Positions 25,672-33,730 of a DNA stretch of 64,000 nt are shown here, piece after piece. The stretch spans positions 1 to 64,000 of the forward strand of contig JAGWUI010000001.1 in the NCBI GenBank assembly GCA_028868515.1, written 5' to 3'. How positions within the stretch are numbered: the stretch's first letter is position 1; each line of letters starts with the position of its first letter. The notes under the pieces were generated by a model that was given only the letters and a program-made list of their open reading frames with translations, had not been told where the DNA came from and did not search any database. Made by a program: the position numbers and the translations under genes. Source of the stretch: Gammaproteobacteria bacterium. Its GTDB lineage: Bacteria > Pseudomonadota > Gammaproteobacteria > Pseudomonadales > Moraxellaceae.

Positions 25672-27459
25672 ATGCCACTTCAAGTTACTGCTGCGCAATC
25701 AAGTGATAAAGGCATTAAGGACATTAATGACGATGCATTGATCATGCATTTGCCTGAAGGCGTTGGGCGTAAATCGCAGATTATGATTGCCGCAATTGCG
25801 GATGGTGTAAGTACTGCGGAAGAAGGTGGGCGTGCCGCAGTGATTTCAACTCGGTCATTCTGTAGTGACTTCTTGGCGACAGATTTAAACTGGTCGATTA
25901 AGACTGCGGGATTCAGGGTTGTTTCTGCGATTAACCGATGGCTGCATGGTCAGGGTCAACATTACAATCATCGTTATAGTACGCATCTGACCACTTTTAG
26001 TGCGATGGTGGTTTCTGCTTCGACGGCACATCTTTTTCATGTGGGCGATTCTCGTATCTGGCGATATCGTAAGCCACAAAGAGTTGGGCAAGTTGCCTTA
26101 GAATGTTTAACGAAAGACCATACGATTGAGATGGGAAGCTCGTCGCAATTAATTCGGGCTTTGGGCATGGATTGGCGTGTCGATGTGGACTATAGCCAAG
26201 TCGATGTGCAAGTCGGTGATTATTTTCTCTTGACGACAGATGGTGTACATGGGGTACTTTCCGAAAGTGAGCTGTCGAATCTGATTCAATCATTCTCTGA
26301 AATTAATGTCGATCCAAATGATGAAAATGCTCCGACACAGAATCCTATCGAGCTTTGCGTTAATGCCATTATGGAAGCTGCAAAGCAAGCAAATAGTCAG
26401 GATAACTTGTCATGTCAGTTAATCCAGATCAATCAGTTATCACTGGCTGAAGACAAGCCGCCACAGCTTGAAAGTTTTTTACCATTACTCCCTGATATTT
26501 TGCTTTCAGGGCAACAAGTTGATGGCTTTGAAATCGTTTCGGAGTTGCATGCTAATAGTCGCAGTAAGATTTATCGCGCGACTCAGTTAAGTGATCAACG
26601 ACAAGTCATCTTAAAAACGCCTGCCGCTCAATTCACTGATGATGTTGAGGCGTTGCACGCGTTTATGCAGGAGGAGTGGATTGGTCAGCGGATCACGCAT
26701 CCTGATATTGTGGTAACTTTATCACCTGAGCAACCACGTCAATTTATGTATTTAGTTCAGGAGTATCTGACAGGGCAGACGCTTCGTCAGTGGCGCAAGC
26801 AGCATCCAGATGCACCAGTGGAAACTGTGATTCAGTTTGTGCGTCCAGCAGTACGCGCTTTACGTGCGCTACATCGCAGAGAAACACTTCATCAAGATGT
26901 CAAACCTGATAATTTCATCGTCTTGCATGATTCATTGGAGGAGTTGCCTAATCATATTCCGAGTCATGCTCAGTTAAAGCTCATCGACTTTGGAAGTGCA
27001 CAGGTGGGAAGTGTGACTGATCATCGGACGCGTCCCGGTGCGATGGAGTACGCCGCACCTGAATACGCACTTGGTTTACAAACTTCTGCAAAATCAGATC
27101 AATTTGCTTTGGCTATGACGTTTTATGAATTACTCACTGGAAAAATGCCGTATGGTGAGGAATACGTCTACGCCAAGAAACCTGCTGACTTTGCCAAGTT
27201 AGCGTACATTCCTGCAACGACTTATAACCCACATGTGCCGATCTGGATGGATGCCGCGCTGATGCGAGCTTGTAGTTTGGATGCGGATAAGCGTTATGAC
27301 GATTTAGGAGAGTGGCAGGCTGATTTAGAGCGTCCGAATTATGAACTTACCCGTCCGAAAATGCCGCTGATTGAGAAGCATCCTGTAAGGTTTTGGCAGG
27401 TTGTAGCGGCGATATTGTTGATTGGGAATATTGCTTGGTTGGTGGCTTGGTTTAAGTAG
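25672..27459 (+). CDS. PP2C-type phosphatase / Ser-Thr protein kinase fusion, membrane-anchored
   Basis: A 595-residue bifunctional protein. Residues about 1-255 are a PP2C (PPM) phosphatase with metal-binding Asp in DIND/IADGVST (D44), HVGDSR, LLTTDGVHG (D190) and QDNLSCQ (D244). Residues about 285-550 are a protein kinase: catalytic Lys in VILKTP (K315), HQDVKPDN (D409; the usual HRD Arg is Gln) and LIDFGSA (D439), then SDQFALAMTFYELLTGKMPY. The glycine-rich loop is weak (SELHANSRSKIYRA). A single C-terminal hydrophobic helix (about 572-592) anchors it with both domains in the cytoplasm. Such fusions sit beside nitrate-assimilation genes in several proteobacteria, but their target is not established. 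Confidence 0.9.
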   Translation: MPLQVTAAQSSDKGIKDINDDALIMHLPEGVGRKSQIMIAAIADGVSTAEEGGRAAVISTRSFCSDFLATDLNWSIKTAGFRVVSAINRWLHGQGQHYNHRYSTHLTTFSAMVVSASTAHLFHVGDSRIWRYRKPQRVGQVALECLTKDHTIEMGSSSQLIRALGMDWRVDVDYSQVDVQVGDYFLLTTDGVHGVLSESELSNLIQSFSEINVDPNDENAPTQNPIELCVNAIMEAAKQANSQDNLSCQLIQINQLSLAEDKPPQLESFLPLLPDILLSGQQVDGFEIVSELHANSRSKIYRATQLSDQRQVILKTPAAQFTDDVEALHAFMQEEWIGQRITHPDIVVTLSPEQPRQFMYLVQEYLTGQTLRQWRKQHPDAPVETVIQFVRPAVRALRALHRRETLHQDVKPDNFIVLHDSLEELPNHIPSHAQLKLIDFGSAQVGSVTDHRTRPGAMEYAAPEYALGLQTSAKSDQFALAMTFYELLTGKMPYGEEYVYAKKPADFAKLAYIPATTYNPHVPIWMDAALMRACSLDADKRYDDLGEWQADLERPNYELTRPKMPLIEKHPVRFWQVVAAILLIGNIAWLVAWFK

Positions 27460-27486
27460 TTATTTTAGTAGGTAGCCTCTCGCGTA

Positions 27487-27506
27487 GGATGGGCTTAAGC
27501 CCATCC
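27487..27506. repeat. palindromic intergenic repeat, family B
   Basis: GGATGGGCTTAAGCCCATCC is a perfect 20-bp palindrome flanked by GTA and CTA, and may act as a terminator for the kinase gene. It resembles the element before thiE (57727-57802). Confidence 0.6.
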
Positions 27507-27543
27507 CTAAATATACAGAATTAACGAAATTAAGTTATTACAG

Positions 27544-27846
27544 TTAATATACTGCATCAACCGCACCACAAGCATATTCATGCATCCATGAAGGACCTGT
27601 AACCAGCTTGTTATCATCTTCTTCAAAACAAAGGCTTGGGACAAGTTCTTTTTCATTGAATTTCATAATGCTGCTGCCATCAATATCGCAACACACTGCA
27701 AATGTAACATCAGCAACAATTTTCTGTGAAAGCTTAACATCTACAATATGTGTCTCAACGGCTCTTTTTATACTCAAAATCATTTGATTAAGAAAGGCTG
27801 ATTGAAAGTCGTCATAAATATCATCGTCTATAATTGTTTTAGTCAA
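27544..27846 (-). CDS. hypothetical protein
   Basis: A 100-residue acidic protein with no signal peptide or membrane segment and no family I recognise. It contains four Cys (VCCDIDG, LCFEED, YACGAV) that do not form a standard metal motif. The proposed start is TTG at 27846 with AGGAG nine bases upstream; a nearby ATG is out of frame. It is a lone gene between the nitrate cluster and the solute-binding protein. The coding case rests on the ribosome-binding site and frame length only. Confidence 0.45.
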   Translation of the reverse strand: MTKTIIDDDIYDDFQSAFLNQMILSIKRAVETHIVDVKLSQKIVADVTFAVCCDIDGSSIMKFNEKELVPSLCFEEDDNKLVTGPSWMHEYACGAVDAVY

Positions 27847-27995
27847 AACATAACACTCCTAAAATTATTAATTAATCTTAAGTATCATTACTGATCCATA
27901 AGATAACTGTCCGATAATACACTCAAAATGTTTTTAAATTTCAACAATCCAGCATACGAAATTTATTCATATGCTGGAACAACTCTCATCTCAAC

Positions 27996-29267
27996 TCACT
28001 CATCCGTCAAACTACATTCATAGTTCGTTGGATCAAACTGACAACGAATTTTCTTGAGGAAAGTCATCATACGTTTATCGTAATAGCCCTCTTTAGTCAT
28101 TTGAATACGTGATTCACGCATGAGTTTGACGTACCCTGGTTTATCAGAAGGATTTACATCCATCCAATATTTAGGATCGATTGATTGTTCGGTTTCATCA
28201 ATGAATTGATAAGCAAGTGGTGTCTGTGTCGCAGCAAATTCACGAACCAATTGACCGACACCATCAGGGAATTTGCCACGATGCATCATCATAACACCCG
28301 TGATTTGAACCACAGGGAAGCGAATAATTGCACCCTTCACTGTACCATCAGGCGCAGTCATCCCTTTATACAATTCAAACGGTTTAAAGATTAGCGCTGG
28401 GCCAGCCATGATATCGACCTGACCATTGTTGAACTTCCCTGAAACAGTTGTTAAATCAACAGAAACGGGTTGTGCGCCAATTTGTTGCACCATTTTTGCC
28501 TGTGACTTGTCATAGTCCAACACAGCAATTTTCTTACCCGCAGCTTTAGCGAGCGAATTAATCTTACGATCGTTGACCATGATATAAGCAGCGCCCATCG
28601 GGATCATGGCGACTGTCTCATAATCATCATTGATCATATATTTTGCAGCTTCAGGTTTAGCAAGTAGTGAAATTGCTGCACTAAGCTGCTTATATGAAGG
28701 AATCGCACCAATCGCATCAAGACTGCCAACAAACTTGTTGTATTCTTTTGCGCGTAAATTACTCATGGCGACGCCGTCACACTGATGAACCTTAAAGTCA
28801 TCAGAGGCAATTTTTTCATTAGTATAAATACGGAATTTTACATCTGTCGCGGCTTTACGTTTAAGCGCTTGAGACGCCATTTCGATGTGCATATCGAGTG
28901 GGGAGGTCAGGCTGATTTTTAGATCAATGCCCATATTTTTCGCAATTTGAGTGTATTTCGGCAGCTCTTTCATTGTATTCATGGCGAAATCAAAGCCTTT
29001 GCCATGAGCGCCTTCTGGTGAAAATACACATAAAGTGACTTTAGATGGAATTTTGTCCCATGTTTTAGGGTTATCCATGAGTTTTTTTGCATGAGCAAAA
29101 ATCTCAGAGTATTTTTCTAATTCATCAACATTTGGACCATTTGGCCCCAGTGGTTTGGATGGATCTGGCTCAGCTGCAAAAGTCGCCATTGATGGAGCAA
29201 CCGTTGCAAAAAGCATCGACGCACTTAAAAAGCTAGAAAGTAACTTATGTTTCATTAAGTTTTTCAT
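27996..29267 (-). CDS. secreted putative solute-binding protein (DUF6091-like)
   Basis: The frame opens at 29381, but the ATG at 29265-29267 (MKNLMKHKLLSS) has AAGGAA six bases upstream and gives 423 residues. A signal peptide of about 32 residues ends near ATFAA before EPDPSKP. The mature part looks like a two-lobed periplasmic binding protein: KVTLCVFSPEGAHGKGFDFA, YKQLSAAISLLAKPEAAKYM, GKKIAVLDYDKSQAKMVQQIGAQPV and GQVDIMAGPALIFKPFE fit a TRAP/ABC-type ligand-binding fold. Moraxellaceae genomes carry several such proteins annotated only as putative solute-binding protein. No permease gene is adjacent, so the transport partner and ligand are unknown. Confidence 0.75.
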   Translation of the reverse strand: MKNLMKHKLLSSFLSASMLFATVAPSMATFAAEPDPSKPLGPNGPNVDELEKYSEIFAHAKKLMDNPKTWDKIPSKVTLCVFSPEGAHGKGFDFAMNTMKELPKYTQIAKNMGIDLKISLTSPLDMHIEMASQALKRKAATDVKFRIYTNEKIASDDFKVHQCDGVAMSNLRAKEYNKFVGSLDAIGAIPSYKQLSAAISLLAKPEAAKYMINDDYETVAMIPMGAAYIMVNDRKINSLAKAAGKKIAVLDYDKSQAKMVQQIGAQPVSVDLTTVSGKFNNGQVDIMAGPALIFKPFELYKGMTAPDGTVKGAIIRFPVVQITGVMMMHRGKFPDGVGQLVREFAATQTPLAYQFIDETEQSIDPKYWMDVNPSDKPGYVKLMRESRIQMTKEGYYDKRMMTFLKKIRCQFDPTNYECSLTDE

Positions 29268-29431
29268 CACAATTTCCTTGTTAATATTTTCCAGATAATC
29301 CATTTCGCAGTGAGTTCTTGGTGTCACGTACACATATTGAATTGAGTCTAATCCGTGTTTAAGCACGATGATATGACCCAAAAATTGTATTCATGAAGTA
29401 TTACGGTCAAGTTTATTGTCGAGCCGCATAT

Positions 29432-29463
29432 AAAGAAACCGCTAAAAGAGTAGCGGTTTCTTT
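29432..29463. terminator. bidirectional terminator after the cysI-DUF934 operon
   Basis: AAAGAAACCGCTA (29432-29444) pairs perfectly with TAGCGGTTTCTTT (29451-29463) around a six-base loop. On the minus strand it lies 14 bases past the DUF934 stop. Confidence 0.85.
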
Positions 29464-29476
29464 AAACAATTTAAAA

Positions 29477-29962
29477 TTAACGACCTGCTTGATAGTGCGT
29501 TTGTGGCTGGGCAGTAGACGCTTGATAACCCGCAGTGAAATCGTTCAAACCGCCTTTTGCTTCACCTAAGTCTTTGCCTTGTTTCAAAATAAAGCTGTTG
29601 AAACCTACGCGCTTTAAATAAAACAACACATCTTTAAACACATCGCCAGTCGCGCGAAGTTCACCTTGGTAGCCTAAACGACGCAACAAAGTTGCAAATG
29701 AATAGCCGCGACCATCTGCAAAAGCAGGGAAGCGGATTTCAATTAAATCAAGTTGAGCTAACGGCAATTGATGAGTTTCTGGTGAATCGACTTCGGTTAA
29801 AACCAAGCCTTTTTTACCAGTAATTTCACATAAACGATTGACTTGTGCCAGTGTCACAATCACGTCGCCTGCTGGAATAACGCCATCTTCACCAATACGT
29901 TGAAAGGTGTCCAGATAGGTGTCGCCAGTGGTTGTTAATACAGTGTTGGTATTATTTGGCAT
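29477..29962 (-). CDS. DUF934 family protein, partner of the nitrite/sulfite reductase
   Basis: A 161-residue soluble protein starting at the ATG 29960-29962 (MPNNTNTVL), with AAGGA eight bases upstream; the in-frame GTG at 29968 is less well placed. The DUF934 core is DVIVTLAQVNRL, LDLIEIRFPAFADGRGYSFATLLRRLGYQGELRATGDVFKDVLFYLKRVGFNSF. The family is nearly always encoded next to CysI-type reductases and is thought to assist sulfite reduction; the biochemistry is not settled. The first 11 bases overlap the end of the upstream reductase gene, so the two are co-translated. A terminator follows directly. Confidence 0.88.
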   Translation of the reverse strand: MPNNTNTVLTTTGDTYLDTFQRIGEDGVIPAGDVIVTLAQVNRLCEITGKKGLVLTEVDSPETHQLPLAQLDLIEIRFPAFADGRGYSFATLLRRLGYQGELRATGDVFKDVLFYLKRVGFNSFILKQGKDLGEAKGGLNDFTAGYQASTAQPQTHYQAGR

Positions 29963-31784
29963 ACACACGTTCCTTAAATGGTGCTAACCCGATACGACGA
30001 TAGGTTTCGATAAATTGTTCATTTTCAGATAAACGAAGATCTAAATAGGTATTCAAGATTTCTTCGACGACATCAGCCATTTCATCTGCACCAAAAGAAG
30101 GTCCAAGAATGTCACCAATGCTGGAATCATGTCCTGAATTACCACCAAGCGATACTTGGTAGAACTCATCACCTTTTTTATCCACGCCCAAGATACCGAT
30201 ATGACCGACGTGATGATGACCACATGCGTTCATGCAACCTGAAATATTTAGGTCAAGATGACCAATATCATAAACAGTATCAAGGTCTTGGTAACGACGT
30301 GCAATTGCTTCAGCAATTGGAATTGATTTCGCATTTGCCAATGAACAATAGTCACCACCTGGGCAGCAAACGATGTCAGTGACAAAACCAATGTGTGCAC
30401 GTGCTAAGTTATGCTTGGTTAATACTTCCCACAATTCAAACAATTTGGACTGTTCAACGTCAGCCAAAACAACGTTTTGCAAATGTGTGGTACGCAGTTC
30501 GCCAAAGCTATATTGATCAGCTAAGTCAGCAATTAAATCCAGCTCTTCAGAAGTTACATCACCAGGTGCAATACCCGCACGTTTCAGTGAAATCGTGACG
30601 ATGCGATAACCAGAAGTTTTGTTTGGATGCGTGTTGATACGATACCAGTTGGCAAACGTACTGTTGCTTTTCAACAAATCAGTGAAATCTAAGTCTGGCA
30701 GAGATTTATATGCTGGAAGCGTGAAGTTCTTTTCCATGTTTGCATATAAATCAGCTGGAACTTTCAAGCTGTCTTTGATTTGGTTGAACTCTGCTTCGGT
30801 TTTCTGTGCAAATACAGCAGGAGTGAGTGCTTTTACCAAAATCTTGATACGCGCTTTGTATTTGTTATCACGGCGACCATGCAGGTTGTAAACGCGCAAG
30901 GCGGCTTCTAGATAAGCAATCAAATCTTCGCGCGGCAAAAACTCACGAATGATTGAGCCGATGATTGGCGTACGGCCTAGACCGCCACCAGCCATGATTT
31001 TATAGCCCCACTCAGAAGGTTCTTCTTGCAGTGCTTTTTCAACAAGATCAACATTTAAGAATGAGTTGATGACATCGTGATAAGCTTCTTGGGCTGCTTC
31101 TTTTGCTTCATCATCCAGTGATGTATCTGCTTGGGATGTTGCAAATTCAGCTTTAGCCGCTTCCACACGCGCTTTATAGGCAACAATTTCTTGTTCAACA
31201 TGTGTTTTCTTAACTAAGTAAACACCGATGTCATGGAATGCCGTTGCTGCACGATCAATTTCCTCAAGTGCGCTTACTGCAATTTTGAACTTACGTGGCA
31301 AAAATGCGAACTCAGGATGGAAAGTTGACCACTGACGAATGATTTCACACGTTGGACGTGGATCAGTCACTTCGCCACGAATACGACCCGCAAATTGGTC
31401 GGTTGTGGTATTACGAATACAGTTACCGCTGGTTTGGATCGCATGCATTTGTACCGTTGCAAGTTCAGCTAAAATATCTGGCACTTGCTCAAGCGCAGGC
31501 CAGTTAAGCTGAATGTTTTGACGTGTTGAAACGTGCGCATAGCCGCGATCATATTGGCTACTGATCGATGCAATCTTGCGGAATTGCTTAGTATTCATGA
31601 GACCATATGGTACTGCGATACGAAGCATTGGCGCATAACGTTGCACATATAAGCCATTTTGTAGGCGTAATGGGCGAAATTCGTCTTCGCTTAATGTACC
31701 ATTGAGGAAACGTTGGGTTTGGTCGCGGAACTGGGCGACACGTTCGTCGACCATTGCTTGGTCAAATTCGGTGTAGACGTACAT
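29952..31784 (-). CDS. cysI: sirohaem-dependent nitrite/sulfite reductase (CysI-type)
   Basis: A 610-residue haemoprotein with two copies of the nitrite/sulfite reductase half-domain. The sirohaem-binding Arg motifs are GYAHVSTRQNIQLNW and TSGNCIRNTTTDQ. The Cys ligands of the [4Fe-4S]-sirohaem centre are in CCPGGDYC (about 466-473) and SGCMNAC (about 518-522). A charged insertion around residues 205-240 is unusual in its Glu/Ala richness. In this family the likely substrate is sulfite (to sulfide for cysteine), paired with DUF934; nitrite as substrate cannot be excluded, particularly near nirBD. First gene of a two-gene operon. Confidence 0.88.
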   Translation of the reverse strand: MYVYTEFDQAMVDERVAQFRDQTQRFLNGTLSEDEFRPLRLQNGLYVQRYAPMLRIAVPYGLMNTKQFRKIASISSQYDRGYAHVSTRQNIQLNWPALEQVPDILAELATVQMHAIQTSGNCIRNTTTDQFAGRIRGEVTDPRPTCEIIRQWSTFHPEFAFLPRKFKIAVSALEEIDRAATAFHDIGVYLVKKTHVEQEIVAYKARVEAAKAEFATSQADTSLDDEAKEAAQEAYHDVINSFLNVDLVEKALQEEPSEWGYKIMAGGGLGRTPIIGSIIREFLPREDLIAYLEAALRVYNLHGRRDNKYKARIKILVKALTPAVFAQKTEAEFNQIKDSLKVPADLYANMEKNFTLPAYKSLPDLDFTDLLKSNSTFANWYRINTHPNKTSGYRIVTISLKRAGIAPGDVTSEELDLIADLADQYSFGELRTTHLQNVVLADVEQSKLFELWEVLTKHNLARAHIGFVTDIVCCPGGDYCSLANAKSIPIAEAIARRYQDLDTVYDIGHLDLNISGCMNACGHHHVGHIGILGVDKKGDEFYQVSLGGNSGHDSSIGDILGPSFGADEMADVVEEILNTYLDLRLSENEQFIETYRRIGLAPFKERVYAK

Positions 31785-31888
31785 GGCTGTCTTGGTTTGG
31801 CTCGTAGGTCAAAATGATGCGCAAATGTAACATTTTCAGGTTTATCTATAAAACGTTTTTTGTCGATAATCGATATAGTAATCTCTGA

Positions 31889-31909
31889 TTAGCATCATGA
31901 TGATGCTAA
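31889..31909. promoter_or_regulatory. 21-bp perfect palindrome upstream of cysI (operator candidate)
   Basis: Ten-base arms, TTAGCATCAT and its exact complement, flank a single central G. It lies 105 bases upstream of the cysI ATG. There is no U-run, so a protein-binding site is more likely than a terminator. Confidence 0.55.
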
Positions 31910-32038
31910 AGCGCTTAAAAAATAGCTTTATATTGTTTGATAATTAATCTTTATTGTCATTGTTCCCAAAAAATTATTTTTCTTACATCACCTCTAGGTT
32001 TTGGCTTAAAACATCTGGTCGGATGAGTAAATTTAATA

Positions 32039-32058
32039 TTGACAATGATTGTTGTCAA
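32039..32058. promoter_or_regulatory. operator-like inverted repeat upstream of the SDR gene
   Basis: TTGACAA-TGATTG-TTGTCAA is a 20-bp dyad overlapping a TTGACA -35-like hexamer, about 80 bases before the SDR ATG. This is the size and symmetry of a TetR-type operator. No regulator gene is adjacent. Confidence 0.5.
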
Positions 32059-32137
32059 ATATAGCATCCAATGCGAATCAACAAATTTATTTACCCAACT
32101 TACAACAGTTCTAATAAAGCCAAAATCGAGAAATGAT

Positions 32138-32968
32138 ATGAAGACGTTTGAAAATAAAGTTGCAGCAATTACGGGCGCTGGTTCTGGCATGGGGCAGCAG
32201 TTGGCTATTTTATTGGCTAAAGCTGGGTGCCATGTTGCGATTAGCGATATTAATCGAGCGGGTCTAGAACAAACGGTTGAATTGCTGAGACACTTTAATG
32301 TCCTCGTGACAGCTGATGTGGTGAATACAGCAGAGCAGGCTGAAGTTTATGCGTGGGCTGATAAGGTTAAAAAAGATCATGGAAAGGTGAATCTGATTTT
32401 TAATAATGCAGGTATTGCCATGAGTAATACCGTAGAAGGCCATGAAATTCATGATTATGAGCGAATGATGGCAGTGAACTTTTGGGGTGTAATTTATGGA
32501 ACGAAGGCATTTTTACCTTATCTCAAAGAAAGCGGTGATGGGCATATCATTAATACATCCAGTATTTTTGGTTTAACCGCTCAACCAACGCAGAGCGCAT
32601 ATAACGCCAGTAAGTTTGCAGTCCGTGGTTTTACGGAATCATTACGCCAAGAGTTAGATTTGAGCAATTATGGAGTCAGCGCGACTTGCGTACATCCTGG
32701 TGGCATTAAAACCAATATTGCTCATACGGCGGAGATGAGTGAAAACGTCGCAAGTTTGGGCATGAATCTCAAAAAATCAAAAGCATCTGCGGATAAGATT
32801 ATGCGTATTCCCGCTGTCAAAGCGGCGCAAATTATTTTGGATGGTGTAAAAGCGAATAAGCGTCGTGTGTTGATTGGGCCTGAGGCGTATGGTGTGGATT
32901 GGTTGCAACGTTTATTACCGACAGGCTATCAACGTTTATTTGTTATGGGAAGCAAGATGTCTTTCTAA
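32138..32968 (+). CDS. short-chain dehydrogenase/reductase
   Basis: The frame opens at 32039, but the ATG at 32138 (MKTFENKVAAITGAGSGMG) begins the domain properly and gives 276 residues. Classical SDR features: cofactor loop TGAGSGMG, NNAGIA, the catalytic Ser in INTSSIFG and the YNASK motif with Tyr and Lys. The acidic residue after beta-2 (AISDINRAG) suggests preference for NAD(H). The C-terminal 60 residues (RVLIGPEAYGVDWLQRLLPTGYQRLF) resemble SDRs found in lipid or hydrocarbon metabolism of Acinetobacter, but the substrate is unknown. Single gene; a dyad operator candidate lies upstream. Confidence 0.88.
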   Translation: MKTFENKVAAITGAGSGMGQQLAILLAKAGCHVAISDINRAGLEQTVELLRHFNVLVTADVVNTAEQAEVYAWADKVKKDHGKVNLIFNNAGIAMSNTVEGHEIHDYERMMAVNFWGVIYGTKAFLPYLKESGDGHIINTSSIFGLTAQPTQSAYNASKFAVRGFTESLRQELDLSNYGVSATCVHPGGIKTNIAHTAEMSENVASLGMNLKKSKASADKIMRIPAVKAAQIILDGVKANKRRVLIGPEAYGVDWLQRLLPTGYQRLFVMGSKMSF

Positions 32969-33129
32969 AAAAAGATCCATCGCATTGACATAATCACTGA
33001 TGCACTACAATTCACTCGATTCATGATGGCTCATTTGGTTGTAGACTACTGACGTTACTGCAATTTATAAGAATTGTCTTAAATTAACTGATTTTTAATG
33101 CTTTTTTAGATTATGTAGGAGATTGTGTC

Positions 33130-33519
33130 ATGCGTAATTTCGGGATTTTAACTACGGTATTAGTTGCGACTTTGGCACTTGAAGGATGTGCTGGTGGAAT
33201 GAACGACATGGCGAATAATGGCTACGGAAATTATCCAACACAATCGCCATACAACAATTATCAACAACAGAGTCAGTACCAACAACAGCAAAGCCAGTAT
33301 CAACAGCAAGGACAATACGCGCAGCAAGGGCAAAATTCTCAATCAGAATTACCAATTGGTGCAATTCTTGGTGCCGCTGCTGGTGGTGCTTTAGGAAACA
33401 AAGTTGGTAAAGGTGATGGTAAAATTGCTGCGACTGTTGTAGGTGCTGCCGTTGGTGGCTATGTGGGTAATATGATTCAACAAGGCCAACAGCAACCTGT
33501 AAATCCAAATGGACGTTAA
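33130..33519 (+). CDS. glycine-zipper outer-membrane lipoprotein, Gln-rich
   Basis: A 129-residue protein with a lipoprotein signal peptide (LEGC lipobox at residues 17-20). Residues about 30-72 are a low-complexity Gln/Tyr/Ser stretch with repeated QYQQQ units. Residues about 75-115 form a glycine-zipper 2TM domain (GAILGAAAGGALGNKVGKGDGKIAATVVGAAVGGYVGN written as two GxxxG-rich helices). Relatives include the rickettsial 17-kDa antigen and SlyB-type proteins that support envelope integrity. AGGAG lies 8 bases before the ATG. Single gene. The repetitive segment makes length variation between strains likely. Confidence 0.85.
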   Translation: MRNFGILTTVLVATLALEGCAGGMNDMANNGYGNYPTQSPYNNYQQQSQYQQQQSQYQQQGQYAQQGQNSQSELPIGAILGAAAGGALGNKVGKGDGKIAATVVGAAVGGYVGNMIQQGQQQPVNPNGR

Positions 33520-33555
33520 TGAACTCAATTGGAGTTCCATTTGAATCATTGTGCG

Positions 33556-33618
33556 AGACATAGCGAGTCGTAAATTTGGTTTGGCGATTGAATTTTACTT
33601 ACTCGCTATTTTATGTCT
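33556..33618 (+). repeat. imperfect long hairpin downstream of the lipoprotein gene
   Basis: AGACATAGCGAGT (33556-33568) faces ACTCGCTA (33601-33608) and ATGTCT (33613-33618), which complete the complement apart from a 4-base TTTT bulge. Role unclear; could be a terminator or small repeat. Confidence 0.4.
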
Positions 33619-33730
33619 ACAAAGTTCAACACGCCCTCGATTTAATGAATTATTGTCCTCACTGGCAAAGCCATCATCAAGATGATAGAGTCGCCAAGAC
33701 GGATCAATATAGATATCATTAGTATTTACC

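Larger units (their letters stand above)
31785..32137. promoter_or_regulatory. 353-bp divergent promoter region between cysI and the SDR gene
   Basis: Non-coding. It contains the 21-bp palindrome at 31889-31909 and the inverted repeat at 32039-32058, detailed separately. The remainder is AT-rich without a clear element. Confidence 0.5.

Noticed and set aside
32039-32137. Upstream extension of the SDR reading frame
   Set aside because: The SDR fold starts right at MKTFENKVAAITG, and the extension covers the dyad operator candidate.
33240-33345. Short CAA/CAG-rich tandem repeat, considered as CRISPR-like or a microsatellite
   Set aside because: It is the coding sequence of the Gln-rich stretch of the lipoprotein, with no spacer pattern. 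No CRISPR array was seen in the window.
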